Below are positions 13,968 to 36,000 of a stretch of DNA of 64,000 bases, one piece after another. Position numbers and translations under genes: made by a program. This DNA comes from Antedon mediterranea (taxonomy: Eukaryota > Echinodermata > Crinoidea > Comatulida > Antedonidae): assembly GCF_964355755.1 (NCBI RefSeq), contig NC_092674.1, positions 1,555,001 to 1,619,000 of the forward strand, given 5' to 3'. Under the pieces are notes generated by a model that searched no databases, was not told where the DNA came from, and saw only the letters and a program-made list of their open reading frames with translations. Numbering within the stretch: position 1 is the first letter of the stretch; each line of letters begins with the position of its first letter.

Positions 13968-14555
13968 TTTTTCCACCCGCCCCCCCTACCAAAAAAAAAA
14001 ACTTGACAGCAAACAAACAATTTTTTTTTTAGGCCTTATTATTACCACGAACAGCATTGTTTAGAAACCAATTAAAACTAAAAATAAACATACATGGATT
14101 GCACTGCACAGAGCTTATTAATAAAAATTGAAATAAGTTATTGCGGTATTTTCTTTGTGTTTATATTCTTACTGCATCTTGAAGAAAATTAGCATTGTTG
14201 TTATAACATAATACAATAATTTATAAATCACAACAGTGACTTGTTGGGAGTACAGGCCGGCGAAATAATATAGTCCATTATTCATGGTAATTTTGTTTTT
14301 AGTTTAGTTTTAGAAATCCAAGAAAAGTTCAATCTTAAAAGTTGGGAATAAAATATAGGGCTATGGGTTTTCTTTCGCGAATGACAAAATATTAAATATA
14401 CTTACTGGAACTGTTGCTGTCAGCTCAAGTGTCCTGGCTAGGCGTTCCAGTGGATCCATTTTAGCAAGTTCTTCATCATCGTCAGAGTCCTCCTGTGACT
14501 TTTTCTGCAGACTCTTCAAGTTAAGACGTTTGATACGATCACGGAGTGTTGTCAT
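2247..14555 (-). CDS. MINDY4B: MINDY4/MINDY4B-family protein, predicted catalytically dead
   Basis: Twelve exons join in frame to about 482 aa: 14406-14555, 10040-10106, 9479-9576, 8174-8293, 7608-7708, 6898-7087, 6601-6666, 6292-6356, 4460-4604, 4193-4288, 3899-4079, 2247-2416. All junctions have AG acceptors and GT donors with matching phases. The fold is recognised from MINDY-4-type blocks: LFGNRMWSFSPEW, VQAFIMKNLLF, the helix before ISDMLWQAG, FQSTHGVLIFIYSILLSR, MVKLLLTGKATPHLFN, RSDVGLLYL, LKTPKYPVWV and FDLRYYTG. Family members are K48-chain-selective cysteine deubiquitinases. Here the catalytic GGPCG loop is replaced by DGTRN (start of exon 5) and the usual ESHFSVLF histidine segment by NGKCGLLF (exon 11), so Cys and His are both gone. 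That matches the inactive MINDY4B type rather than MINDY4. The N-terminus (exons 1-3) is acidic and low-complexity (EDSDDDEE, KEEDEELSDDD). The last exon is the weakest call: its C-terminus aligns poorly with the family. Further 5' exons in the 4.3-kb first intron are possible. Confidence 0.82.
2785..3165. repeat. Degenerate tandem repeat, about 60-bp unit
   Basis: A motif close to GTTGTCTAGATAAACGGC followed by TGCTGT and GTAGTAACGTCATT recurs about six times with strong divergence. It sits in the last intron of the MINDY4B-like gene. It looks like an old minisatellite. Confidence 0.6.
3500..3626. mobile_element. MITE family A copy, left end eroded
   Basis: The right end, with TTTAATAGTGTAGACAGAGC, is clear. 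The left end keeps only GTGACAAACAAATGTGATG of the family sequence. It lies in the last MINDY4B-like intron. Confidence 0.6.
4960..6265. repeat. 18-bp minisatellite, about 72 copies, purine-rich
   Basis: The unit is GAAAGAAATAAGAAGGRA, with the second-last position alternating A or G. The plus strand is almost pure purine with one T per unit. The array lies in intron 8 of the MINDY4B-like gene and ends about 25 bp from the 5' splice site of the 6292-6356 exon. On the minus strand it stays open for more than 450 codons as an LLISF repeat, because the unit length is a multiple of three. That reading frame is an artefact of the repeat, though its first codons overlap the true exon. Confidence 0.95.
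8345..9060 (-). mobile_element. 3' fragment of a non-LTR retrotransposon
   Basis: The minus strand encodes the C-terminal end of a LINE reverse-transcriptase ORF. Upstream in the frame one reads a segment like VEYAVPVWHSS, then MIESVQKRACRIIL and a terminal YLISLLNE before the stop at about 8609. The motif with VQKRA after a conserved VWH block is typical of jockey/CR1-type elements. The 3' tail is a short ATGAA-type repeat (plus strand TTTCATTTCATTTCATTT at about 8347). It is 5'-truncated and inserted in a MINDY4B-like intron, same orientation as the gene. Confidence 0.7.
9110..9291. mobile_element. MITE family A copy with internal 20-bp tandem repeat
   Basis: Left end CTGTCTACACTATTAAAC. 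The interior carries five direct repeats of CATATCACTACCATATTTGG, an expansion of the family's internal motif. The right terminus is reduced to ACAGAGCTTT. Confidence 0.7.
10936..11101. mobile_element. MITE family B copy 1
   Basis: Terminal inverted repeats centre on CACTAGAGACGTAATACAAG at the left and CTTGCGTTGCGTCCTAGTGG at the right. The internal part matches the copy at 17671-17829 closely, including GCGATGGATTATTCGAACTG. No coding capacity. It sits in the first intron of the MINDY4B-like gene. Confidence 0.75.
11115..11275. mobile_element. MITE family B copy 2, diverged
   Basis: Starts near GTACGTAGACGTAACG and ends near TCCTTGCGTTGCGTACAAG, with an internal GATTGGTCAA block shared with the other family B copies. 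It lies directly next to copy 1, so the pair looks like two adjacent insertions or one partial duplication. Confidence 0.55.
11861..12004. mobile_element. MITE family A copy, near full length
   Basis: Left AAGCTCTGTCTACACTATCA and right TGTGATAGTGTAGACAGA form inverted ends around GTAGTGATATGACATCATCA. A TA or TTAA-like flank is visible on both sides. It sits in the MINDY4B-like first intron. Confidence 0.8.
12512..12632. mobile_element. MITE family A copy, left end decayed
   Basis: The right end, with TTTGATAGTGTAGACAGAGC, is intact. The left end reads CTAAAGTTTTACACTATAAA. It lies about 100 bp from the larger transposon at 12726-14037. Confidence 0.7.
12726..14037. mobile_element. 1.3-kb non-autonomous DNA transposon with long inverted ends
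   Basis: The left end starts TTAGGCC, then a run of A, then TTTGTTTGCTGTCA and a GCCGCCCC block. The right end is its reverse complement (TGACAGCAAACAAACAA, a T run, AGGCCTTA). No transposase ORF is visible. A second inverted pair lies inside (GTATATTTCGGTGTA at about 12927 and TACACCGAAATATACGG at about 13700), which suggests a nested insertion of about 0.8 kb. A related element with the same end design is at 50389-51657. Confidence 0.68.
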
Positions 14556-16962
14556 ATCGGATCTAGTAGGAGCAAGGGTTTATAAAAATATTAATATTGC
14601 AGATAAATAAATTCAGCGTTGAATTTTTAACTTGTAAAAATTAAAATGTGTTTTGTACCAGGTAGAATAATAAATATCCGATACATAATATACAGTTGTA
14701 ATATATAGTAACTATCAGATAAAACATACTGATGACAAATGATGAAAGATGTCGTAGGTAATACTGACGATTATGAAGAAATACGGTTGATTAAAACGAT
14801 GATTTAATGTTGAGTGTTGTTGACAACAAAGCATTACAATAAGCACTAAAATCGCTTCATTTTTAAATTGTTAGTCCGGTTTAAGAACAGTCAGAATACA
14901 GGCGTTAATGTTTAGATATGAATACAAATAATGAAGTGAAGTATAGGCCTATAAACTAAGTTTCCATTCGGACACGGTACCTAGTTAGAAGTAAACTTTT
15001 TCCATTCGATATTACGTTATAATTCAAATTTTAAAAAGCGAATATCTTAATGTTTGTTATTAATACTGATGACTGTGCAAAATTAAAATGTCACCCTAGT
15101 AATATAATTCTATTGAAAGTATAGTATACTGGATATATAAATATTAAGTAGTGTCTAATTCTATTTCTATACTTACCTATATTTAGTACTCCTTTACTAT
15201 TTTAGTAGCGATAAAAAGCAGTGCTGGGTCCTAGTATACTTATATTAGATAAATATAAAAACAGCAGAGAGTTAAAGAAGCTTGTGAGTTGAATCGTAAC
15301 AGATCTTTTCATATTGCTTAGATACGGTAACAAAATCAATACAAGTTGATTGTAACGATGTATATTCATATTGAGTCGCAATCATTGAAAAGGGGAAAGT
15401 ATACAAAAGACAAACATTAATATATATTTTATAAGTCCAGTTAAGATTGGATAATATGGTTTAAACAGCAATTGTAGCTTTGTTTCCTTTTATTTATTAT
15501 TAGTTTATGTATATATTTTTTTTCTTTATCGTATTTGGATTTAATAATGTTATATCTTGGGGTGGGTCTTTCTGATTTATATGACTCTCTTACCCCCTCC
15601 CCCCACATGATTACTTCATTGTATTTAGTATCCTGCATGTATGTTATAATACATTTTCTAAAATAAGATCGATTTAAAAGCAGGGCACCGGCATTAAGTA
15701 CACAATTCACGATGTTAACATCGTGAGCGCGTACGCGTCGACAAAAAGCGGAATATACTGATTACATATGCGCGTAAGTTAAGTTCTTGGCCACCTGGTT
15801 CACCACCTGTATTCAGCCAACAGCACCGCTTGTCTCAACATACGAAATGAAGGTGTCGATGTAGTCCAAGGACAGGTTTCACGCTATTACATATGTGCAA
15901 TGCGCAAAATAACTTTTTTGTGATAGGAAGGCATGCGCAATTCGGTCGCGAAGCATTGAAAAGTATAATTTGTTATAATTCAGTAGACGTAAAAATAAAA
16001 TAAAAACAGTTTCCGCACAAAATGTCCGACATATGACTTATTGTATTTAGTCTCCGCTGACGCGTGCTAACTTAGAAGGCACAATAGTCGGATATTGTAT
16101 AAAACATTCAGCACAATAAGACGTATAATTAAAACACCGATCAATTTCCACAGTTCTTCGATTTGTTTTGTCATAAATTGAAAGGAAGTAATTCGATTAG
16201 GTACTAATTATTATTATACCGTTTCTGTCGTCACGGTTAGAGCGATCTTTCGACGACGCCACGCGAATACGCAACTGTTGAGCACAAAAGTCATTATGCG
16301 CACGCATAAAAGGTCGCTATTATAGAGTTACCTGTAGGGGTTTGGTCACAGGAGAAAAACCAGCCGATAAACGAGAATATAGCCACGCGAATACGTAACT
16401 GTTGAGTATACAAGTCATTCTGCACACGCAAAAAAGGTCGCTAATATAAGGTTACATGTAGGGGTTTGGTCAGAGGAGAAAAACAAGACGATAAACGGAA
16501 ATATGGCCACACTTGAGTGACGAAAGAATTGGTTTAAAACTGTCTCGTGTCAAAATGCTTTAGTGGGGGATGGAGGAGGGGGGTTGTAGCACACAAACCA
16601 AATGAACAATGGAGACATTACTTGTCTTCTTCCCACTAATACCTAGTTACCAGAAGCAAAAACAATATTTGAAAAACTCATTCTTTATTACACAATATTA
16701 GTTCGACATTTAAAATACAAAAAAAAAAAGAAATGCGCTACCCTAACTACAACTGAGAAATCATGTGATTCCTTAAATACCAGTAATAATGTCAAACGAT
16801 TTTATACAATTTTAAACTTGGTATGTAATTGTCATTTTATGTTATCTTGTCCATAGTTGTTGCCCTTTCATTTATGCCTATAAAATCATTTTTTAAAGAA
16901 ATTAATTACAACCCATTAGAAAGTAATAACTTAATTGTTTCTTTGTTACAACTTCTTTTAAT
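14556..16962. other. Intergenic region between MINDY4B-like gene and MCM7
   Basis: No gene is supported. It holds the presumed MINDY4B-like promoter, an 18-bp perfect palindrome (CACGATGTTAACATCGTG, 15709-15726), a 124-bp tandem duplication at 16256-16508, and AT-rich DNA. The MCM7 3' untranslated region should occupy its right end. Confidence 0.5.
16256..16508. repeat. 124-bp tandem duplication, two copies
   Basis: Both copies begin with CCACGCGAATACG and share CAACTGTTGAG-like, AAGGTCGCTA and GTAGGGGTTTGGTCA blocks. The period is about 124 bp. Copies differ by scattered substitutions, so the duplication is not very recent. Confidence 0.8.
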
Positions 16963-27408
<10,446 letters not shown>

Positions 27409-27569
27409 TTTCTACTGAATAATTACCAACTCGTTCAAAAGTATGTAGGCCTATTCGTATCTTTTATTCTGTAAAGTTAATGCAATCTCTAAGCAATCTT
27501 TCTACTTCTGTTCTGGCTAAGCACTGTCGATGTCGTGTCGATCGAACATAAACTTTCCGAGTACAAACA

Positions 27570-27592
27570 TTGGCGCGAAATAGTATCACGTG
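27570..27592 (-). promoter_or_regulatory. E2F-type site plus E-box upstream of MCM7
   Basis: TTGGCGCGAAA at 27570-27580 matches the E2F consensus on the plus strand. CACGTG at 27587-27592 is a perfect E-box. Both lie 160-185 bp upstream of the MCM7 start codon at 27408. E2F control of MCM genes at the G1/S transition is well established in animals; use here is inferred. Confidence 0.6.
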
Positions 27593-27608
27593 ACGATACA
27601 AACCAGTC

Positions 27609-29529
27609 GGGGATATGAGAATTCTTCAATGGGTTTTAAATATTATAGAGGACGCTATACGATTCTAAATTAATATTTCACTTTTCAATGATAATATAAA
27701 TGGGTAAATAATCAATATGCGTACAGACAATTACTTGTGTATAGTTCATGATTTATTATCAAACAATTTATTTCTATAAACACACACCAATATTTTACAT
27801 ACTATTATTTACTAAACAACGATACCGTCCTAGGCATATTGCAGCTGTGAATCAGATAAATTATTTAAAAATATTTAAGTGTCAGATTGCTAAGTGCCAG
27901 CAGGGGATACAAGTCCGGATAAATTTTCATTAAATTGATATTATTAATATTCTAAGATGTGAGAAGGACCTTTAGACGATTACAATATTTTATAAAGGCC
28001 AACACATTGTAATTAAGTTGATTATCACTATATACATTCTACGTCATCAGCTAAGTCATCTTCAATATGTCTGCTTTTTAAATTCAAATTTATACAAATA
28101 GATATATAATAATATAATAAACCTGGTATACAAAGAAAGGCATTGCGAAACAAGGTGATAAGATATATTGGAATTATATAAGAAAAACCACACACCATAA
28201 TAATATACAGTACATTGTTGTCACTCTCTGACCTGTCTTCTACTCACATAGGTCCAGTTATTGGCATCGCTATTATATGGTAACATTTTTTTACTTCTCT
28301 TAAACAAATATGAGTTCTACATAGCCCATTGTACTGTGTTTAATTAAATAATTGTACAAATATAATGTACTATTCTGGAATGTTTAAATTCTAACTAATG
28401 TCTTATTTTAATTCTAATTATTTCATTACTTAATATAAATATTTTTTTTAATCATTATTTCATTTAATTTATGTTTAAAGTTACAAATATTATGGTATTT
28501 TATCATCATAATATTCTAATTACAATTCTCCGCTATAAGTCCACTCATTCCTTTTAGAGTACTTTAAATTAAGTTGATACTTCAAACATCACTAGTCAGC
28601 GCAAAATAGTCTATTGTCATACATTTAAAAAACAATGTTTTAAATATTCTAAATTACCAGTACAAAAAATCCTATAAACATCAAATCAATACAAAAACAG
28701 GGATAAAAAAACAATATAAATGGTTTTGCTTTAAATTTGAAAACAAATACTTACCTAAAAAAACATACAGACTACGTTTGGGTTTTATTCTAATATTTTT
28801 GGAGTGATTCAAATAATGGAATGTATTCATGACATTTATTAAATATATTTTAATAAATATATAAATATATTATATAATGATCTTTGAAATATATATTGTA
28901 ATCACCATCACGTTATAAATATATAACTTAATACAATTTCACATGGAATGCGCTTACTACATAAAAGGTTATCTTTACACATACAAGATGGAAGACACTG
29001 TACTTGTACTGTAATAAGTAAATTAAAACAAATATTATTATGTGTTATTACAACAACCCCTCCTTTTGTAAACCCCCATTTAGGGGACACATTTATTAAA
29101 CAGACACCCTCTCACAAAATGAGCTTGTATGTTTTAACACAGAAGCCATACTCTTAAATATTATTTTTACCTCCATTCCCTTTTCAAGGGACACTTCTAT
29201 TAAGTGACACTTTGTTGGGCCCAAGGGTGTCCCCTTAATAGAGCCTTTCTACTGTATACTTATTATCCTGTATGTATGTTATAATATTGTGAAAATAAAT
29301 TAAATTAAAATTGCTAACAATTAACAATCTACTATGTTGCATGTCTATGTTACTGGTTTACATTGATGCTATCATCCATTTTTTTAAATTTTTTTGTGTA
29401 ATATCATCATTTTCTTTTTGCTGTTAACATCTGTGTTCATATTTTCTTTGTTTTCTTCAACTGTGTTTTATCTCTCTATTTCTTTACATTACTGTTTAAC
29501 TTGTACGCTGACTATTTTCTTTTCACATG
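27609..29529. other. Intergenic region between MCM7 and MYO7A
   Basis: No gene is supported. It is AT-rich, with the MYO7A 3' untranslated region at its right end and the MCM7 promoter at its left. A dispersed-repeat-like segment with AAGGGACACTTCTATTAAG and CCCTTAATAGAGCC lies at about 29180-29250. Confidence 0.5.
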
Positions 29530-32500
29530 TTACTTTGCTTGCGTTGATGTCTTCTGTTTGTTCATGTTGGTTAACATTTGGCTGATGTACGACGTTAGCA
29601 AATCGTCCATTTTGTAACCCTATAATAATATATATCCGAAATAGTTTAAACATACTAACAACCAGTAGACAACAACAAGATAACTTAAAAATTAATCCTT
29701 CAATTCAGAATAATATGTATTGTTAAAATATCACACACATAGCAAGAGTGTTTGTAATCTCAAGTTGTAAAGTAATATCATTTTATCTAGATATATCCTA
29801 AATTAGAGGAGGGGATAATTCTACTCAAGCATGAGACTACTCTGCCATATAGTATATCATAAAATAATAAAATACCAAACAGCTTACCAGTGAGGTTTCA
29901 CAAAGTAGCTTGGTGCCTCGGACAAGGTTACCAATTGTCATGTGGAAGTAAGTGTTACCACTACTCCAGTTGGAGATCTTGGTGAATGGATAGGTTGCCA
30001 GAGTATCCTGCAAAGAATATCCAATTAACATATCGTCAACTAATATATCATTTGTAGTTGTTTTGTCATTTATATTCAGACATTGCTTTGCCAAAGACAA
30101 TCAAGTTGTCCAGCAATGATCAGGTGAATCTTCCTTGTTTTAAATAATATAATAATTATGCAGATTTCTAGAGCGCACTTCGCCACCAAAGGTGCTCTTA
30201 GGCACTTTTGAATGCTAATAGTAGTAGATCACATAATCCTACCTTTGATTCTGTATCTATTAAGTTGACACCCAGCTTGTTTATGGCAATCAAGAGGGTC
30301 TTTGGATAAGTTGGTTCGGTCGTTTGCTGAAAAAAAAAATGGACAACATATTAGCAAATCAAAAACATAATAATGAATAGAAGATTAATATCATGGAATA
30401 AAAAGTGAAATACTTAGATTTAAATAAAGGTAATACTTACCCTGACTTCAAAGAATGCAGAGCCAAATGTAGGCCATCGATAGATGATCTTGAGGAAGGC
30501 CACCTTTGCCTCATCTCGTGATTTCCCAGAATGCTTGTTGTACGCTGCTACAATGCTCTGATAATCAAATCAAAAGATTTAAGTAAATTAGAGTGCCGAA
30601 AATATTTGAGCTTTTTAAAGATACATAATGTTTAAGTTCCAGGTTAAGCTAAAATTTATTTTCAAATACAATAATTGAAATTTGTATTCCAAGGTCCTGT
30701 AGGAATATTACAAATTTAGTTTGTACACTGTTTATTTGATATTTGGTATAACCTAAGTTTTAAAGTTAAACTTTTAAAAGTTGTATTCAAAAGTATAACT
30801 GGATTAATGCATGCAAAGAGAAACGCATAAAAACACAGTTCATTTATCAAAATAAGTGAATAGAGTATACAGCAGGGAGAATTTTGGATATATTGGAGGA
30901 ATTTTAGACTCACCCTCTTCCAGTCATCAGGCGATTGTTGTCTCACCAAATTAGTTGGCAAGAGTTCCTTCATGACCTTTGGAATGTTCTGGAACTCAGA
31001 CTTATCGTCGCCAAACCTGACACGATACTGGAGAGCTGCAAGGTTTGCAGCTTCGTCTTTCGTACACTTGTGGTAACCACGGAGAAGCTTCGGCAACTCC
31101 TGATGGTAGTGGAAGATGCAATCAGCATTTGGATCTTTACCAGGAACAGTGTTTGTCCACAGTTTCTTCATGAAGAACACTTGGTAGGTTAGAACCGGCA
31201 TTGTTCCTAAAAAAATGCAACATAACATTTTAAATTGTTTCTTATTATATATATATAATCATACTTTTACTATTACTTTCTGCTTATGTTTCATTTGTAT
31301 ACTCAAAGTGAAAAGAACAAGAGGTAATTCACTGTTTAAGATGTAGATTATACAATTGTAAATATTGTTACAAGAGGTATGAGTATCAAAATGAATAATG
31401 CTGCTCTACTTACCGTCCCTACTTGGCCTAGCCTTTCTGATCCAGTCAGTCAAATGTCTCACAAAATCAAAGAAAAAGTCTCCTTCTGGGACACTAATAA
31501 CTGCAAGAGAGAGAATATTTATCAAATAAAAATATTTTATTTATTTTTTATTACACTGAATTTTATATTTAAATCTCTGTCTACACTATCAAACTTTATG
31601 TGATAAAAAATGTGAAGGGCAGACAGTATATGGGCATGATGATGCCATATTTAGGCGTATCACTACCATATTTAGGCGTATCACACTAGTCTGATAGTGT
31701 AGAGCTTTAGAAGGTGTATATCCAAATGGTTTACTATACCTTTGTCAGCAATCTTTACAAATAAACTAAAACCCTCTGCTGATTTCAGTCGAAGACGTTG
31801 TGCGATGTTTTGACAGAAATCTTTTGCTCTTGTACCGGAGTCAACTTCAAAAGCCTAAAAAAATTAACATCATGAAAATCAATCTCAATAATATGTCATT
31901 CTAAAATTTTAAAATAACCACAGTAACGGTAACATTTTGGTAATTAAAGATGCAAGGCATCCAACCCAATTTTGTATTAGAAGAAATCAAGTAATGTTAT
32001 AAAAGTTGCTGAAAAAATTATATAAGATACTAACCTCATCCGTGTCGTCTGGGAAATAGACCTTATGGAATATCTGTGTCGTCTTGTGAATGATTGCCTC
32101 GACTTCTACCAGATGCGGCGGATATTTGCGCTGACCGTATCTGATCGTCTTCTGCAGCCTGTGTATACAATCCATGGCCAACTGATGGCGCTTTGAGCGC
32201 AAGAACTTAGTTACTTCAGGAAGTAAAGTCTGGCTGCAAGCAAAGATACCAGTCATCAACCACATCAACTCCCAGCCTCGCTCTTCACTGAATCTATTTA
32301 AACAAATAAACAATTTTTTTTGTATTTTTAATCATTAATAAAAAATATACAATATAAATATGAAATATATATAAGTTCATAACTAACATAACTAAAGCTC
32401 TGTCCACACTATCAAACTGGTTGGAGAAAAAAAGTGTTTTGTGCCAAAATATGGTAATGACATGCCCAGATATGGTAGTGATATGACATCATGATGTCCA

Positions 32501-33083
32501 TATATGGACACATCACATTTTTTTGTCACATGAAGTTTGATAGTGTAAACAGAGCTTTAGAAGTTGACCACTTCTAAAATATGTCATATTTAAGATATCC
32601 TTTTTGTCATCTTGTGTTAATGTACTGTTTTATGGCATAGAAATAAATATTATAAACACTTACTTTATTTTATTGTTTGTTAGCTGCTTAATAATATGGC
32701 AATATATCTCATCTCTTAAAGGCTCATTCTTTAAAGCGCCCTCAAATATTTGATCGGTGAGCTCATTACCATGTCGGTAGTTTCTCCTGGTAGGATAGTC
32801 TCCCATATATTTCATGATAGGTGCAGAACAAATTAAGGATTATAATATAGTGAAATGATTGGATAAAGTAAGAGTTTAAAATCAGAACTCATTAATTAAA
32901 TTGGCTTTATACAAAAGGATATCCATAAAAGACTCTGTAGACTCCCTCGCTAGTTCATCGTTGCTCATCAGCTTCTTCAGAAGGGGCTGTCTGATTGGTT
33001 CCTTACTGTGACTCCACAACTCGTCTTGTTGGCGCCCTCTTAGAGACCTCACAGCTTTACTCAATGTTCGTTTTGGTGGCGGC
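29530..33083 (-). CDS. MYO7A: MYO7A second MyTH4-FERM unit and C-terminus
   Basis: Reading starts [11 protein letters not shown] and [16 protein letters not shown] (MyTH4). Across the AT-AC intron it continues [12 protein letters not shown] and [12 protein letters not shown], then [19 protein letters not shown] and [13 protein letters not shown]. The FERM part includes [113 protein letters not shown] and the end [18 protein letters not shown]. The stop TAA is at 29530-29532. In vertebrates this unit binds harmonin- and SANS-type scaffolds; the partner here is inferred. Confidence 0.96.
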
Positions 33084-36000
33084 CTGTAAAATATTTGTGT
33101 TACAATTGAATTATTAAGGTTTGATTAAATGTTTGCCCTACTCTGACGTAAAGCTACTCCACAGTAGCAATTACGATTATCAATGTTTGCTAACATATTG
33201 TAAAGAATCGTCTTTGTTACAAATGCTCTTATTAGACCATACTTGTTAGAAGTGTAGAATAGCATGGTAAAACCTATTCATAGACAGTGAGCAAACACTA
33301 TTTTTGATATAGCTACTTAAATTCACTGGACTTCACTGAAATTGATGCCAACCGCAATTGTAAAATTGTTATCGTGTTGGTACTCACAGCAACAGTTTTG
33401 TATTAAATGGGGAAGATCCATCTCCCGATGGTTCTATGTAAGAAACGAGTGCGACAGGGCGGAATCATGTCTCCGTTACTGTATAATGTTTACATTGATG
33501 ATCTGAATGTAGCACTTAGTAGATGTGGGTATGGGTGTAGAACCTCAAATACTGTCCTAAATAATTTATGTTATGCTGATGACATGACTATTATGGATCA
33601 ATCTTTTTATGGGTTGAAAAATATAGTTAAAATATGTGAGCAGTATGGTTTAGAACATGATGTTTATTTATAACGCAAAACATCTGTCTGTATGGTTTTT
33701 TTCTCCAAAGAAGAAACATGGTGAAGTGGTATCAAATATTATGCTAAATAATGATATATTATGTTACATCAATGAAGTGACTTACCTAGGTCATATTTTA
33801 CGTAATAATTTAGATGATTCTAATGACATTAATCGCCAGTATCAAGCTCTTTGAGGTAACACTCTTAGTAGACGTTTTAGTAGATGTAATGAGAAGGTTA
33901 AATGTAATCTGTTCAGGTCGTTCTGTACTAATCTGTACTGTTGTATGTTATGGTCTAACCACACTGTTAAGATTATTAAATCTTTGGAGGTGTGCTACAA
34001 CAACTCATTGAGAATGTTGCTAGGCTTACCTACGCACTGTAGTGATAGTAATATGTTTGCCACGAGGAGAATTCCCTCTTTCTACATGTACGCTAGTGCG
34101 TCTATGGTTTCAGATTAAGAATTGTGAATAGTAAAAACGATCTGGTTAGGTGTACCACAAACTATTTGTTCCGATATTCAAATCTCTACACTAAGTGGGA
34201 AAAACTCCTATTTTAGTTTGATTTTCCGGTTTTGTATTATTTGTTGTATAAGTATATATGGAATATTTATTCTGAAATAAAGTGATCAAATCAAATCAAA
34301 ATCAAATCAAATTGAGGTTACTAGCAATGCAGAGAAGGGATTCTTAATATTAGTTAAATACACTTTGTCAAGGCATACTTGGAGAAGCCACTACAACCAC
34401 AATGGTTCTTCAATGTCTTTTTCAGTCTTTTTGAACTTACCTAAAATGATCAATAGCAAACTCTTCTAATGTATGTGGCTTCTCTGGTGAATCTTGACTG
34501 CTGATGGCCATCTCTGATGGTGACATCAGTCTTTCAGCTAGTTGACTTCTGTCCATTGTAAAAAGAGCCTAACAAAAAAACAATAATAAAAAGAGCCTAT
34601 GAAAATATGTTTCCATATTTAAAATATAGAAAAAATAAAAAAAGAGCCTTTCATAATATGTTTTCATATTTAGAAACAATAATAAATAAGTTAGTAATAA
34701 TGAGAAAGTTACAAAATAGAAAGTTTAAATACAAATTCCCAAAGAAAAGTTAATATTTTGGTCAATTTTACAGTCAACTTGGAATAGTCAATACTGGACA
34801 AGATTGGGCTGGCTTAATATGTCTGGTTTCCAAATGTGTTTTTGGGACCTCTGGGACTTTAAGAAAGGTCCGGTTTCTGGTTATCTGAGAGTCTGGTATT
34901 GGGAGAGTTGACTAAATAACAAATTTCTCATTCTATTGGAACATACCACTATTTCACGGGGAGGTTTAGTCATTGTTGGAAGAACGTATACACAGTCAGC
35001 AGGGAAGTCTCCTTTCTTGCCTGTCCTGTCGTTCTCTCCATAGCACCAGCCACTGTTCATTACAGAGTCTCCGTTCTCGTGTTCTAATATGATCAAGTCT
35101 CCCTTCTGGAAACTCAAGAAAGATGAACCTTCTCCTAACAAAAATAAAATTACATTTATTTAGGAATTTGGTATCAAGTATCTATTTACTGAATTTGTCT
35201 GAGAAACCTGAAGAATGTTTTTATACCAATTCTTGTCGCATCTTGTTTCTGCAGTAGTTGTTCATTGTGTAAACTTGAATTGAACTTACCTTGGCTAGGA
35301 TTGTCTTGTAGAGCTACAACAAATCGTGATTTCTTTTTCAAGCCTTCGAGAAATCCTACGATCAAGTCACGAATGTCTTCCGCATTTGATGATGTGAACG
35401 TGAATTCATCGCCTTTGACCGTAAGCAAGGTGAAGCTTTGACCATGAAGTTTACCAGTTCTACAAAACAGTTCAAACATTTACAGTTGGATGTGCATTTA
35501 GTAAAGCATCCTTGCGTTGCGTCGCTAGTGGGAACCAAGCTTTAAATAAAGTAAGTTGGAACAGCTTCTATATGCAGCGCCTATACAGTAGTTCCCAGAA
35601 CACATGTGAAAATAGCATTGTTATAATAAGCATGGGCGTACACATGTTGTTGTATACCTTACCTGCTACTAGACACCTGTGTGATTTCTGGGAATGATAA
35701 TTCAAGTAACACCTGTTCCAGGTCATCTACCACATAAACACCGGTCCAGTTCACAGCCACAATCACATCATTTTTTGGCAGGCTCGGTCCTGAGAATTTA
35801 TAGGCTTCGTAGAATCGTGAAAAGAGCAGCGGCCATTTAAAGCGAGCGTAGTCCACTACATCTTCTTTGACTCGCATGCCTTCAACGTTATCACGAACAT
35901 AGTAACTCTGTAAATTACGATTAAAATAGCATATTCCATTATTTACATTGGGGTGTCAAGTCAAACAAGAAATCACATTAGAATTTATAGCTTACATTTC

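Noticed and set aside
15709-15726. 18-bp palindrome CACGATGTTAACATCGTG as an operator
   Set aside because: A lone palindrome in intergenic eukaryotic DNA with no supporting context.
32882-32922. Stop-terminated end of the 32923-33083 exon (YKANLINEF) as an alternative MYO7A C-terminus
   Set aside because: It is intron read-through. The AT-AC splice restores the conserved MyTH4 sequence.
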